Positions 53,208 through 62,940 of a DNA stretch of 64,000 nucleotides are shown piece after piece. The translations under genes were made by a program, and so were the position numbers. The stretch is taken from assembly GCF_001718835.1 (NCBI RefSeq), contig NZ_CP013444.1, positions 2,232,001 to 2,296,000 of the forward strand. Reading direction: 5' to 3'. Source of the stretch: Burkholderia cepacia. Its GTDB lineage: Bacteria > Pseudomonadota > Gammaproteobacteria > Burkholderiales > Burkholderiaceae. A model generated the notes under the pieces. It saw only the letters and a program-made list of their open reading frames with translations. It had not been told where the DNA came from and did no database searches. The first letter of the stretch is position 1, and every line of letters begins with the position of its first letter.

Positions 53208-54767
53208 ATGGCACAGGCACCTGTCTCTCACCCGCCGCTGCAAGGCGGGCAACTTCTGCTCGGGACGATCGCGGTATCGCTCGCGGTGTTCATGAACGTG
53301 CTCGACACGTCCATCGCGAACGTCGCGATCCCGACCATCTCGGGCGACCTCGGCGTGTCGTCCGACCAGGGCACGTGGGTCATCACGTCGTTCGCGGTCG
53401 CGAACGCGATTTCCGTGCCGCTGACCGGCTGGCTGACCGACCGCTTCGGGCAGGTTCGCCTGTTCCTCGCGTCGATCATCCTGTTCGTGATTTCGTCGTG
53501 GATGTGCGGGCTCTCGCCCAACCTGCCGTTCCTGCTTGCGTCGCGCGTGCTGCAAGGCGCGGTTGCGGGCCCGATGATTCCGCTGTCGCAAGCGCTCCTG
53601 CTGTCGAGCTATCCACGTGCCAAGGCGCCGATGGCGCTCGCGCTATGGGCGATGACGACGCTGATCGCGCCCGTTGCCGGCCCGATCCTCGGCGGCTGGA
53701 TCTCGGACAACTACTCGTGGCCGTGGATCTTCTACGTCAACATCCCGGTCGGCATCGCCGCCGCCGCCGCGACCTGGGCGATCTACCGCAATCGGGAATC
53801 GGCCGTGCGCCGCGCACCGATCGACGGCGTGGGCCTCGCGCTGCTGGTCGTCTGGGTCGGCTCGCTGCAGATCATGCTCGACAAGGGCAAGGATCTCGAC
53901 TGGTTCGCGTCGACGACCATCATCGTGCTCGCGCTGACCGCCGTCATCGCGTTCGCGTTTTTCGTCATCTGGGAGCTGACCGCCGAGCACCCGGTCGTCG
54001 ACCTGTCGCTGTTCCGCATGCGGAACTTCACCGGCGGCACCGTCGCGCTGTCGATCGGGTACGGCCTGTACTTCGGCAACCTCGTGCTGTTGCCGCTGTG
54101 GCTGCAGACGCAGATCGGCTACACCGCGACCGACGCCGGCCTCGTGATGGCGCCGGTCGGGTTGTTTGCGATCCTGCTGTCGCCGCTCACCGGGAAGTAC
54201 CTGCCGCGCACCGATCCGCGCTATATCTCGACGGCATCGTTCCTGACGTTTGCGCTGTGCTTCTGGATGCGGTCGCGCTACACGACGGGCGTCGACGAAT
54301 GGTCGCTGACGCTGCCGACGCTCGTACAGGGCATCGCGATGGCCGGCTTCTTCATCCCGCTGGTATCGATCACGCTGTCCGGCCTGCCCGGCCACCGCAT
54401 TCCCGCGGCATCGGGCCTGTCGAACTTCGTGCGGATCATGTGCGGCGGCATCGGCACGTCGATCTTCCAGACGGCCTGGGATCATCGCAACAACTTCCAT
54501 CACGCGCAGCTGGTCGAGCAGACGAACGTCTACAACCCGACGTTCAACCAGGCCGTCACGCAGATGGGCAACCTCGGGCTGACGCAGGACCAGGCACACG
54601 GGCTGATCAACAACCTGGCCACGCAGCAGGCCGCGCAACTCGGCGTGAACGATCTGTTCTACATCTCGGCGGCGATCTTCGTGCTGCTGATCGGGCTGAT
54701 CTGGATCACGAAGCCCGAGCGCTCGGGCGGTGGCGATGCAGGTGCGACGGCGTCGGCAGCGCATTAA
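53208..54767 (+). CDS. EmrB/QacA-type DHA2 multidrug efflux pump
   Basis: A 519-residue MFS transporter of the 14-helix DHA2 family. Motif D1 is LDTSIANVAIPTISGDLG, motif A GWLTDRFGQVRLF, and motif C is around LWAMTTLIAPVAGPILGGWI. It exports hydrophobic drugs or weak acids in exchange for protons, and with the preceding adaptor and channel genes spans both membranes. It ends the operon (gaps of 52 and 28 bases). The C-terminus is a short Gly/Ala-rich tail. Confidence 0.92.
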   Translation: MAQAPVSHPPLQGGQLLLGTIAVSLAVFMNVLDTSIANVAIPTISGDLGVSSDQGTWVITSFAVANAISVPLTGWLTDRFGQVRLFLASIILFVISSWMCGLSPNLPFLLASRVLQGAVAGPMIPLSQALLLSSYPRAKAPMALALWAMTTLIAPVAGPILGGWISDNYSWPWIFYVNIPVGIAAAAATWAIYRNRESAVRRAPIDGVGLALLVVWVGSLQIMLDKGKDLDWFASTTIIVLALTAVIAFAFFVIWELTAEHPVVDLSLFRMRNFTGGTVALSIGYGLYFGNLVLLPLWLQTQIGYTATDAGLVMAPVGLFAILLSPLTGKYLPRTDPRYISTASFLTFALCFWMRSRYTTGVDEWSLTLPTLVQGIAMAGFFIPLVSITLSGLPGHRIPAASGLSNFVRIMCGGIGTSIFQTAWDHRNNFHHAQLVEQTNVYNPTFNQAVTQMGNLGLTQDQAHGLINNLATQQAAQLGVNDLFYISAAIFVLLIGLIWITKPERSGGGDAGATASAAH

Positions 54768-55689
54768 TAGTACTGTGTCGACATATTCATGCCGCTATAG
54801 GGATTTCTTTATCCGTGGCGCGGCAGCGCGGCATCCAGCCAGAGATCTCAAAGCGCCGGACCGTACTTTGAAGCGGATTCGATAAATACCGTTTGACTTC
54901 CGAATTAAAATGCCCCCTCCAAAATTTTCGCCACCCACTCAATTGCTCCACTTTTTATTGGAAAATTTTTGACATATCTACTGTATTTTTGAATCTGCCA
55001 CTGAGGCGCGAAACCTACAGCCGCCCATCTGGGCAGTTACAGTTTGAATTTACTGATTATCAAGCAACCCCGGCCTCGCAAAGCATTGAACACTTTATAG
55101 ATAAAATAATTATATCGAACTCAAAAACACCCCGCGCCCGCAAGTGGCACCTCACCCCTAAAACGACACAATAAATTCAATAAAAATTCACACCGTTTTC
55201 GCAAAATTTCACCAAGACCTCCGCGCCTTAAGATTATTAATTTTGTAATGCATATGAATCTGCATTAATTTTATTAATTTGATTGTAATTTTCTCAGACA
55301 CGGCGGATGTCAAAATCACCTACATGCTCACGTCGACGCATATTCACGAGAAATCGGCTCCAGATGTGGAATCCCATCCGCATCAGTCCGGAAAATTCCG
55401 CATTGCCTTTCATTCGCCTAGCTAACGGACCGTCAACATCGATATTGACGCGCATGAGCGCCACGGCCGTCACATCGGCCGGAACGGCAGCGGTTCATTG
55501 AGCGCGATCGAAAATGGCTGTGCAATCCGGCGTCGCATGATAAGTACTTCGTCCAACCTCTCTTACATATATTTTCAATATCGATTTTCGATCATACCAC
55601 CTCAACGATAAACACCATTCAAAGAAATTTGATTCATGACACTTTTAAATATTTGTAAATATATTTACTTAACCGATGACCAAATTGAC
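54768..55689. other. AT-rich gap upstream of the Wza-like gene
   Basis: About 900 bases, markedly AT-rich from 54890 on, with no recognisable gene. It should carry the promoter of the polysaccharide-export gene. Short frames such as one from 54893 have no support. Confidence 0.45.
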
Positions 55690-56856
55690 ATGAGAAACTT
55701 TTCGCCTACGGTTTTGCAGAAAATCGTCATACTCGTATTGATGCTCGATGGCTGTTCGACATCACCGGGAAATTATCTGAACACAACACGGCTCGATGAC
55801 AACGCGCTGCCACAGGGCGCTCATTACAAAGTACGACTTGTCACGGGTGAACTCATTGTTTCTCAGGTCAAGGAGCAACAGAAAATGGAGCCGCCTCGGT
55901 TGCCGGTGTCGCGCTATCACGATCTGTCACAATATGTATATCGGATCGAACCGCAGGATATCCTTGGTGTGATCGTCTGGGACCACCCTGAACTGACGAC
56001 GCCGCAGAATTCGGGTGTCAGCAGCACTACGTCAACAAATGAGAGTGCATTGCAACAACCATATACCAGTGGTTTCCCAAATAATCCTTCCGGCCAAACA
56101 GTTGACGCTAATGGCTCGATCTATTTCCCGTATGTCGGTCAATTATTTGTTGCAGGGAAAACTATCGGCGAGATACGTAATATACTTTCCAGGAAACTTG
56201 AACATTATGTCAGGAACCCACAGGTCGACGTGCGAGTGCTGGCGTATCGTAGCCAAAAGATCCAGGTGACAGGAGAAGTGAAAGCCCCCGGTCCACTTGC
56301 CATCACTGACGTCCCGCTTACGCTTATCGATGCAATCGCACGCTCAGGGGGAGCGTCAGCCGAAGCAGATCTGCAGCGCGTTCGCTTGACTCGCGATGGT
56401 CAATTCTATGAGCTTGACGCATATGGGATACTCGACCGCGGGGATATTAGGCAAAATGTGGTTTTACAGTCCGGGGATATCCTCAACATTCCGGACCGCA
56501 CTGATAGCCGTGTGTTTGTGATGGGTGAAGTGAAAACCCCGCTCACGGTATCGATGAATAAGGGACACCTGACGATTGCTGATGCGTTGACCGCAAGTGG
56601 CGGGATTCTTGATACTGATGCGAATCCACGTCAAGTGTACGTTCTGCGCACTCAACAGGACAATCCAGATACACTGAACGTCTTTCGACTCGACATGACG
56701 CAGCCGTATACACTCATGCTATCGGGCCGGTTCCAGTTGAAGCCGCTGGACGTCGTATATGTCGGAACGGCTAGCTCCGTCTACTTTAACCGTTTGTTGC
56801 AGCAAATATTTCCAACAATTCAGTCGGTTTATTATATGAAGCAGATCACGCACTGA
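55690..56856 (+). CDS. Wza-like polysaccharide export lipoprotein (orphan)
   Basis: A 388-residue outer-membrane polysaccharide exporter of the OPX/Wza family. Lipobox MLDGCSTSPG gives the acylated Cys; the poly-export domain reads YRIEPQDILGVIVWDHPEL ... GSIYFPYVGQLFVAGKTIGEIRNIL, followed by two SLBB repeats (VTGEVKAPGPLAITDVPLTLIDAIARSGG and VMGEVKTPLTVSMNKGHLTIADALTASGG). A longer in-frame start 18 codons upstream is disfavoured because the signal peptide starts at 55690. Codon use is more AT-rich than the neighbourhood. The usual partners Wzb, Wzc and glycosyltransferases do not follow; the gene stands alone. Confidence 0.87.
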   Translation: MRNFSPTVLQKIVILVLMLDGCSTSPGNYLNTTRLDDNALPQGAHYKVRLVTGELIVSQVKEQQKMEPPRLPVSRYHDLSQYVYRIEPQDILGVIVWDHPELTTPQNSGVSSTTSTNESALQQPYTSGFPNNPSGQTVDANGSIYFPYVGQLFVAGKTIGEIRNILSRKLEHYVRNPQVDVRVLAYRSQKIQVTGEVKAPGPLAITDVPLTLIDAIARSGGASAEADLQRVRLTRDGQFYELDAYGILDRGDIRQNVVLQSGDILNIPDRTDSRVFVMGEVKTPLTVSMNKGHLTIADALTASGGILDTDANPRQVYVLRTQQDNPDTLNVFRLDMTQPYTLMLSGRFQLKPLDVVYVGTASSVYFNRLLQQIFPTIQSVYYMKQITH

Positions 56857-57126
56857 TTTTAATCCGCGTCCACGGGAGAATCTGACGAAATGAGGAAGCT
56901 GATTTATCAGGCTCAGCGGGCACGGACTATCGAGTACGTTGCAGCAAGAATCGCGGGTAGGCCCCACAGCGACGGGGCAGCAGATTGGCTTTGAAGAAGC
57001 GGAAACCGCGCGCTGATCTTGCTCTACGAAAACTTGACTGAAAACCCAAGCGGATCCACCTCATGACTCACGACACTCAACCCTCTCCGGCAAACCCAGC
57101 AGATCAGCCCGCATTTCGATCGCCAG

Positions 57127-57402
57127 TTACTTGCGGCCGATAAGCAGTCCAATCAGCATACCCACGCCCAGCGCGGCGGCTGCGGTCGTCCAAGGGCGGT
57201 CGTGCACATACGTATCCGCAGCTCGTGCGGACTTCATTCCTCGTTCGACCACGATGACCTTCGCGTCGGCGGCCCGCCTGCGCGCATAACTGAGCCGTTC
57301 GCCGAGCTTGCGTTGGAACGCGGATTGTTTCAGCGCTTCCGTTTCAACGGCACGGGCTTCGTCACTAATCCGTTCGTTATCTACATTCGAGATGGTCGAC
57401 AT
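57127..57402 (-). CDS. DUF883 (ElaB/YqjD-like) membrane-anchored protein
   Basis: A 91-residue protein with the family's layout: an N-terminal polar helical region (ALKQSAFQRKLGERLSYARRRAADAK), the short motif VHDRPWTTAAAALGVGMLIG and a C-terminal membrane helix ending LLIGRK. YqjD-type proteins are inner-membrane anchored, stationary-phase ribosome-associated proteins. The alternative is a generic DUF883 stress protein. It is monocistronic here. Confidence 0.85.
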   Translation of the reverse strand: MSTISNVDNERISDEARAVETEALKQSAFQRKLGERLSYARRRAADAKVIVVERGMKSARAADTYVHDRPWTTAAAALGVGMLIGLLIGRK

Positions 57403-58503
57403 ACTTCGAATTCCTTAATCATTGTGGTTCAAGCAACACGCCGCGTTCATGTGCACGCGACGCAATATAGGGTAAGTGGCAGAAATCGCCGACGCAAGCC
57501 AAACCGGAACTCGGCCGAGAAATCTGACGAACCGGTGTCGTCACCCCCATGCATCTCACTTCGTCAGTTCGCTGATCTCAACCTCGACATCGCAGATCGA
57601 CATAGTTGCCAGTTCCATCGGCATCGCTCAGATCCAGCGCCCGCCCGCCGTCCCACAGGTCCCAGCGCTCACTTTCTACCCCGGACTCATCGACGGTAGC
57701 AAGTGCTGCAGCGTGCATTAGATCGACGCCTCGTACGTATACCGTGTCGTACGAGTGGTCTGTAGTCGAATCGCAATCCTCGGTCCAATTGAGAAGCGCA
57801 AACGACTTTCAACTCGAACTAGTAGCACATCGAACACTACATGTGACCGCCCAGGATCAGGTAGTTGGCGATATTCATCGGCTTTGCATTGCTAATCGAT
57901 GATCCGCGTAATGTCGTCCGCGCGGCTCGGCCGGCCAATCACTCGTTCCCCGAGTGCACGGAGAATCCGGAATGAGAATGCGCCCCAGACAAGTGAGCGC
58001 CCCCGAGCGACGCTCGTGCCACCTCAGACGTCCAGGCACCGAGAAACAGACCCGTTCCGATCGCGATCGTCTATACGTGCCGGTTACAGAGCGTCCTGTG
58101 ACAATCGACTTCATGGTACTTCAGCTAACTTTCCTGCTGTCGGGGCCGCTCTTCGCACCGTTCGACGGCTGTACTGAAACCGATGTCATGAATTCATCCT
58201 TTGCCTGTCAGCGTATTCCAATCTGTCAGTGCACACGACGGCTCCCGTCGTGCCCGATGAACACCACCTACCATTGGGAAAAATAAATCGAGAAAATTAC
58301 GATGGCAATAGGCAATGCAAATTTGGACTGGAAACCGTGCAATATCTGCATACTGCGGACCGCACATCGAACCAATCACTGTCCGATCGCCACTCAATAT
58401 CCGATTTGTGTCAGATAGGATGCGATTTATCCAGCAACCGACACCGGATCCGGCGCAATGTCAAGTAAAACTTAAAAATTCCCTGATCCAATAGTGCGGT
58501 GAG
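57403..58503. other. 1.1-kb gap, no gene seen
   Basis: No frame in this stretch resembles a known protein. The region lies between the DUF883 gene and an insertion-sequence end and may be residual DNA from a deleted polysaccharide cluster. Several short frames overlap on both strands without ribosome-binding sites. Confidence 0.4.
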
Positions 58504-58551
58504 TGAACCTGAACCAGAATTAGTCGCGGTCGAAAGTGGAGATTTCCGACT
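58504..58551 (-). mobile_element. right-end remnant of an IS3-family element
   Basis: The 48 bases match the right end of the complete element at 62576-63814 in inverted orientation: terminus TGAACCTGAACCAGAATTAG here against TGACCCTGAACCAGAATTAG there, continuing through a GTGGAGATTTCCG stretch with only a few differences. The rest of the element is missing, and glycosidase sequence begins immediately inside it. Confidence 0.75.
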
Positions 58552-58554
58552 TGC

Positions 58555-58788
58555 ACCGGCGAGACCCGGCATGTCGACATCGACACACGACACGTGCAGA
58601 TCGATGCGCCGGGATTCGTGCCGCGCGACGACTGGTTCCATCTCGCGCCCGGCACACCGGCGCGCATCGCGCTCGTTCCATTACGAATCGACGGGAAGCC
58701 CGCGGCGGCCGACGACCATGCGCCGCCCGTGGTGGAAATCCGCGCCGTGAACGCCGCGCGCGCGGTACGCGCCACGCAGGCCGGTTGA
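58555..58788 (+). pseudogene. C-terminal fragment of a GH2/beta-mannosidase-like glycosidase
   Basis: An open frame without its own start reads TGETRHVDIDTRHVQIDAPG, then FVPRDDWFHLAPGTPARIAL and ends ARAVRATQAG. The FxPxDDWFxLAPG pattern is the terminal Ig-like domain of family-2 glycosidases of the beta-mannosidase type. All catalytic domains are missing: the upstream side ends at the IS remnant, so an IS-associated deletion removed the gene body. Family call is by pattern, moderately sure. Confidence 0.6.
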
Positions 58789-58812
58789 CGCGGCGCTCGC
58801 GGCCGCCGCGTA

Positions 58813-60204
58813 TCAGTCGGACGAGCCCGTCCCGCGCGGCCGCTCGATCCCGTATGCCTCCATCCAGCGGTACAGCGTCGCGCGCGACACCCCGAGCTCG
58901 CGCGCCGAAGCCGCGACGCGCCCGCGCGTGCGCAGCAGCGCCGTTTCGATTGCCTCGCGCTCGATCGACTTGCGGATGTCGGCCACCGACGGCGACGCCG
59001 CATCGAGACAGTATTCGAGTTCGAGATCCTGAGCGGTAATCAGGCGTCCTTCCGTCATCACGACCGCGCGGCGCACGCGGTTGATCAGTTCGCGAACGTT
59101 GCCGGGCCAGTCGTGCTTGTACAGTGCCGTGATCGCATCCGTCGAGAAGCCGCGCACGCGATGGCGCGCGTCGCCGCGGAAGCGTTCGAGCATGTGATGC
59201 GCGAGCAGCTCGATGTCCTTGCCGCGCGCGCGCAGCGGCGGCTGGTCGATGCGCATCACGCACAGCCGGTGGAACAGGTCGGCCCGGAAGCGCCCTTCCT
59301 CCATCGCGTCGCGCAGGTCGACGTGCGTCGCCGACACGATCCTGACATCGACCGGCACCGGATCGCTGCCGCCAAGGCGATGGATTGCACGCTCCTGCAG
59401 GAAACGCAGCAAGCTTGCCTGGCTCTCGTGCGGCAGGTCGCCGATCTCGTCGAGCAGCAGCGTGCCGCCGTTCGCCGCTTCGACATAGCCGATCTTGCGC
59501 GCGTTCGCGCCGGTAAACGCGCCGCGCTCGTAGCCGAACAGTTCGGATTGCAGCAGATGGGGCGGAATGGCGCCGCAGTTGACCGCGACGAACGGGCCGT
59601 TGCGGCGCTCCGAATGGCGGTGGATCGCGACGGCGGTCAACTCCTTGCCGGTTCCCGTTTCGCCGAACACGAACACCGGTGCGTCCGTGCGCGCGAAGCG
59701 CCGCACCGTATCGAACAGCCGCAGCATCGCGCTGCAGGTGCCGACGATGCCTTTCTCTTCCGATTCGAGCCGTTCGCGGTCGCGCGCGAACAGGCATTCC
59801 ATGCCGTACGCATGGCCGACCGTATCGGCGATCCGCTGGTGCGACGCCGGCAACGTGACGTAATCGAAGCAATAGTCGCGCAACAGCGCGCGCACGTTCG
59901 GCGAAGCAGTCTGGCCGACGTCCACGAGTGCGACCCAGACGACGTCGCGCATCGACGCGCAGGTCGACGCGATGCTGCCGATCGCGTCGGCGTGGCCGCC
60001 GCTCAGGTCGAGGATGCCGCAGGTGATCTCGCCGGATGTGTCGCGCAGCTCGCTCGCCTGCGCGACGATCGACACTTTCCAGTCGCGTCGCGCCAGTTCC
60101 TTTCGCAGCATGACGGACGGCGACTGCGTCCAGTAAATCAGCGGACGCTGCCCGTTACCACTCCCCGCGCCGGCGCTCTTATCGCGCGTTATTGGCATAT
60201 TCAT
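58813..60204 (-). CDS. sigma-54-dependent regulator with VpsR-type N-terminus
   Basis: A 463-residue enhancer-binding protein. Residues 1-140 are a receiver-like domain without an evident phosphorylated Asp (VpsR type, RPLIYWTQSPSVMLRKEL). The AAA+ domain has Walker A GETGTGKE (181-188), GAFTGA (228-233, the sigma-54 contact) and Walker B GGTLLLDEIGDL. The C-terminal Fis-type helix-turn-helix is RGRVAASARELGVSRATLYRWM. Proteins of this layout (VpsR, and BerB in B. cenocepacia) control exopolysaccharide genes and can respond to cyclic-di-GMP. Its position beside an orphan Wza-like gene and a glycosidase fragment agrees with an exopolysaccharide role. Start at 60204 is uncertain by two codons. 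Confidence 0.88.
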   Translation of the reverse strand: MNMPITRDKSAGAGSGNGQRPLIYWTQSPSVMLRKELARRDWKVSIVAQASELRDTSGEITCGILDLSGGHADAIGSIASTCASMRDVVWVALVDVGQTASPNVRALLRDYCFDYVTLPASHQRIADTVGHAYGMECLFARDRERLESEEKGIVGTCSAMLRLFDTVRRFARTDAPVFVFGETGTGKELTAVAIHRHSERRNGPFVAVNCGAIPPHLLQSELFGYERGAFTGANARKIGYVEAANGGTLLLDEIGDLPHESQASLLRFLQERAIHRLGGSDPVPVDVRIVSATHVDLRDAMEEGRFRADLFHRLCVMRIDQPPLRARGKDIELLAHHMLERFRGDARHRVRGFSTDAITALYKHDWPGNVRELINRVRRAVVMTEGRLITAQDLELEYCLDAASPSVADIRKSIEREAIETALLRTRGRVAASARELGVSRATLYRWMEAYGIERPRGTGSSD

Positions 60205-61272
60205 AACGAACCATCACTTTCTCCACTCCGCGAACCGTTCGCGTGCGCTGCGGCCGGCGGCGCACGACTGCATTGCCGCACTTTAGCGAAGATCGAAACT
60301 GCACACGGCGAGAGCCCCCGGAGGTCGAGCCGGATGTCATCCGGCCTCGTTGTCATCGAACTCGAACGGAAAAAGATGGCGTGATCGCCGCCATCGTACT
60401 GGACCGCCCGCGCGTATTGCAGCGAACCTGCGCGCCCCCTTGATCAGCAGGGTTTGCATATGCCGTTGCGCGTTTGCACACCGGTGAACCGATTGAACCC
60501 GCAGGCTGCGAACAGACCGGGGAGCGTCTCCTTCTTCCGGGATTCTGAACTTCCGGCGGGATGTGAATAGTCCAATAGCGCTGGGATTCAAAAACCTCAT
60601 ACGACTAATAGCGCGCACAGCCCCACAGCACAGGAATCAGCGGAAACGGAGCTGGAGCTATTGGCCGCGACTCCGATGGGCCGCCCGTCGGGGCTCCATG
60701 TCTCGCCCGACACGCTTCGCATCCGATGAACCGCGATATCGCCCATCGCCTTGATATCGTCAACATACTCGGAATGAAGGTCGATCACCCACATATCGAT
60801 GCCCTGAATCTGGCGACGAAGGTCGTCGTTGATCGCAGGACTGCAACCAGCGTTGCAGTCCGCTGTGTGGTCAACAACGTGGTAACGGCGAGCGAAAAAT
60901 CGATGCCGAAATATTTTCCCTGATCTCCGATGAGCATTCGCCAGGAAATTGCCAGCATGATTAGTTCAACCGTAACTGGCACGACGCATCTTGCATACGG
61001 TTATTCATACTGAAGCTCCATGCAATGTCGTCTTAGAATATGGTCGCACATTCCCCCTTAAATTGACATACATCAATTCGATGCCGATCCATTTTGGGAT
61101 GGTAATATTTTGAAAGTAATTTTTTACTTTACAGGCTATACATGGCGTGCAGCCCACGCAAGCGCAGCGCTTCACCGGTACCGGACCAGAGCGCGACATC
61201 CTCGTGCGTATTGTGCCAATATGACGGCCGCCAGTCACTTGGAACGGATGGACCGCTCTTGCGTTTCTGGCG
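60205..61272. other. 1-kb gap, no certain gene
   Basis: No recognisable gene. A 65-codon frame at 60726-60923 (+) has coding-like composition (MNRDIAHRLDIVNILGMKVD) and a faint resemblance to the start of WecG/TagA-type glycosyltransferases, which would fit exopolysaccharide debris, but it is too short and weak to call. Confidence 0.35.
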
Positions 61273-61569
61273 GTGTTTTGCACCCTCACCGGATTCGTGG
61301 CCTTGTTCTGGGCTCTCGACAAGGGCGGAGTTGTCTTGATCGCGCTATTACAATTCGATCAGCCGGTCATCAATTTCATCATCGTAGCGACGCTTCTCTC
61401 CGAGACTCTTTCCGCGACAATGCTGCTGGCATTGTGTTTGATCTTGTGGCGCATATTTGTCGCGTCGGGCCTTATGAGGCTGGTCTTAACGCAGGATTCC
61501 GCCCTCTCCCTTCCCTGTTGGCGCGCTCGTGCGATCGCTGTATGCGATCGTTTGAAAACGTCTCGCTGA
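61273..61569 (+). CDS. small hydrophobic protein, possibly a fragment
   Basis: A 98-codon frame from GTG 61273 encodes two clear hydrophobic helices (LTGFVALFWALDKGGVVLIALL and SETLSATMLLALCLILWRIF). Membrane-like sequence continues upstream in the same frame (NGWTALAFLAV) back to a stop at 61222, with no start codon or ribosome-binding site, so this may be the remainder of a larger gene. I do not recognise the family. Confidence 0.35.
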   Translation: MFCTLTGFVALFWALDKGGVVLIALLQFDQPVINFIIVATLLSETLSATMLLALCLILWRIFVASGLMRLVLTQDSALSLPCWRARAIAVCDRLKTSR

Positions 61570-61602
61570 CATGAGTTTGCTATGACCACATTAGGATTTC
61601 CC

Positions 61603-62207
61603 AAGTAGCTGCGGACCATTCTGAAGAGTTCGCGCCTGAATTGTGGACGTGTCAACAGCCCCGGGTCGGGCCGCGTTGTGGATAACGCCCTCGTTGGCGG
61701 AAGATAGCACCTGGGCTGTCATCCCATCCTCTTTGCCAAGGCACCTCCACGATAGGCCGCACCGATAAGCGCATACCTGCGGAGATACTCCTTCTGGAAT
61801 GCGTCGTAGGCAGCCTTCGTTCCTTCAGGATTGGGCAGGTCAAGCAGCGTCCTGTGCAGGTATGGGTAATCCCGGTGAACAGCGATCAGGTCGTTCACGG
61901 GGTATTCGATCAGACGCTCGGGCGAAGAACGACGATCCCGTGCACGCTGCAGCACGGCCAGTACGTCATCAAAATGCTGACGCCGGATTGCATCGACCAG
62001 GGCGAGCTTGTTGGAGAAGTACTGATACACGGAGCCAATACTGACACCGGCAACCCTGGCAAACTCATTGGTTGTAAATCCCGACCATCCTAGAGCATCC
62101 AGAACGTGAGCACCCGCTTTGACAATCACTTCCACCGTCGCCCGTGAACGCGCTTGGCTCGGAGCTTTCCGCCTTGCGGATGTGGCGTCAGAAACGCGAG
62201 TAGACAT
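61603..62207 (-). pseudogene. TetR-family regulator, frameshifted C-terminus
   Basis: The N-terminal part is a normal TetR regulator: helix-turn-helix GFTTNEFARVAGVSIGSVYQYFSNK and ligand-domain sequence up to GAAYRGGALAKRM, where the frame stops at 61719. The missing C-terminus is found in other frames: TAQVLSSANEGVIHNAARPG, then RRELFRMVRSYLGNPN. At least two indels (near 61722 and about 61640) break the gene. If repaired it would be about 200 residues, the usual size. It is divergent from the DinB-family gene 68 bases away, likely its former target, which is also broken. Confidence 0.75.
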
Positions 62208-62275
62208 GCTAACTCCAACCGAAAATAATGTAGGCCAAGCTCACATATTATTGGACACAAGAAAGGGGGGCTTGT

Positions 62276-62575
62276 ATGGACTCGAACAATCTCTTGTTCA
62301 AAATGCTCCACTACCAGGCCTGGGCGAATGATGAAATGTTCGAGGCAATGAAGGGACTCGATGCCGGGCAGTATGCCGAGGAGCGCCAATCTGCGCTCAA
62401 ATTGATGAACCATTGCCTCGTCGTGAACAAAATCTTCGCAGCGCATCTGGTTGGCGATCGTCACGGCTTTGCCGCCGACAAAACACCCGAGACGCCCAAG
62501 CTCAATGAGTTGCGTATAGAAGTCGCAATCCTCGACCGTTGGTATCTCGATTACGTGAAAATGGCTACGCAGACG
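62276..62575 (+). pseudogene. DinB-family protein, 5' part interrupted by an IS element
   Basis: ATG 62276, preceded by AAGGGGGG, opens a DinB/YfiT-fold protein: FKMLHYQAWANDEMFEAMKG, then LNELRIEVAILDRWYLDYV. After codon 100 the insertion sequence begins and a TGA at its first bases ends translation. Joining this part to 63819 gives an uninterrupted frame. DinB-fold proteins are metal-binding four-helix bundles, some thiol-dependent transferases, with damage or detoxification roles. Here the first His-bearing region survives but the C-terminal His pair lies beyond the IS. Confidence 0.8.
62572..62575. repeat. left copy of the 4-bp target-site duplication
   Basis: GACG immediately before the IS left terminus, repeated at 63815-63818 immediately after the right terminus. 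A 3-5 bp duplication is normal for the IS3 family. Confidence 0.75.
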
Positions 62576-62656
62576 TGACCCTGACCCAAGAAATAGTCCG
62601 GTGCAAAAGTAGAGAAATTCGGCATGATGTGTCCAAGCGGACACGAAGGCCATGCC

Positions 62657-62923
62657 ATGAAGACGAGCAAATTTACGGAAGAGCAGATCGCATTTGCCCT
62701 GAAGCAAGCCGAGCTGGGTACGAAGGTCGAGGAGATCTGCCGCAAACTCGGAATAAGCGAGGCGACTTTCTACAACTGGAAGAAGAAATTCGGAGGGTTG
62801 GGGCCTTCTGAGCTGCGCCGCTTGCGCCAGCTCGAAGAAGAAAACGCGAAGCTGAAACGGCTTGTGGCGGACCTGAGCCTGGACAAGGCCATGCTGCAGG
62901 ACGTACTCGCAAAAAAGCTCTGA
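62657..62923 (+). CDS. IS3-family transposase OrfA
   Basis: An 88-residue DNA-binding OrfA: helix-turn-helix KTSKFTEEQIAFALKQAELG and VEEICRKLGISEATFYNWKKKFG, then the leucine-zipper-like ELRRLRQLEEENAKLKRLVA for multimerisation. It ends at 62923 just after the slippery sequence AAAAAAG (62911-62917), where a -1 shift joins it to OrfB (RKKALKPARRRMLIDEL). A longer start at 62624 exists but ATG 62657 begins the conserved part. Confidence 0.88.
   Translation: MKTSKFTEEQIAFALKQAELGTKVEEICRKLGISEATFYNWKKKFGGLGPSELRRLRQLEEENAKLKRLVADLSLDKAMLQDVLAKKL
62911..62917 (+). promoter_or_regulatory. A6G slippery heptamer for programmed -1 frameshift
   Basis: AAAAAAG near the end of OrfA. In the IS3 family this heptamer directs ribosomes into the -1 frame to make the OrfAB transposase; the -1 frame here continues straight into OrfB. 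Confidence 0.7.
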
Positions 62924-62940
62924 AGCCTGCCCGTCGGCGC

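Noticed and set aside
58520..59872. 450-codon frame within the sigma-54 regulator ending in an IS-like tail
   Set aside because: It is an alternate frame of the regulator that happens to read into the IS remnant; not a fusion protein.
60726..60923. 65-codon frame with faint resemblance to WecG/TagA glycosyltransferase N-termini
   Set aside because: Too short, no continuation in any frame and no clear motif; left as a note in the gap entry.
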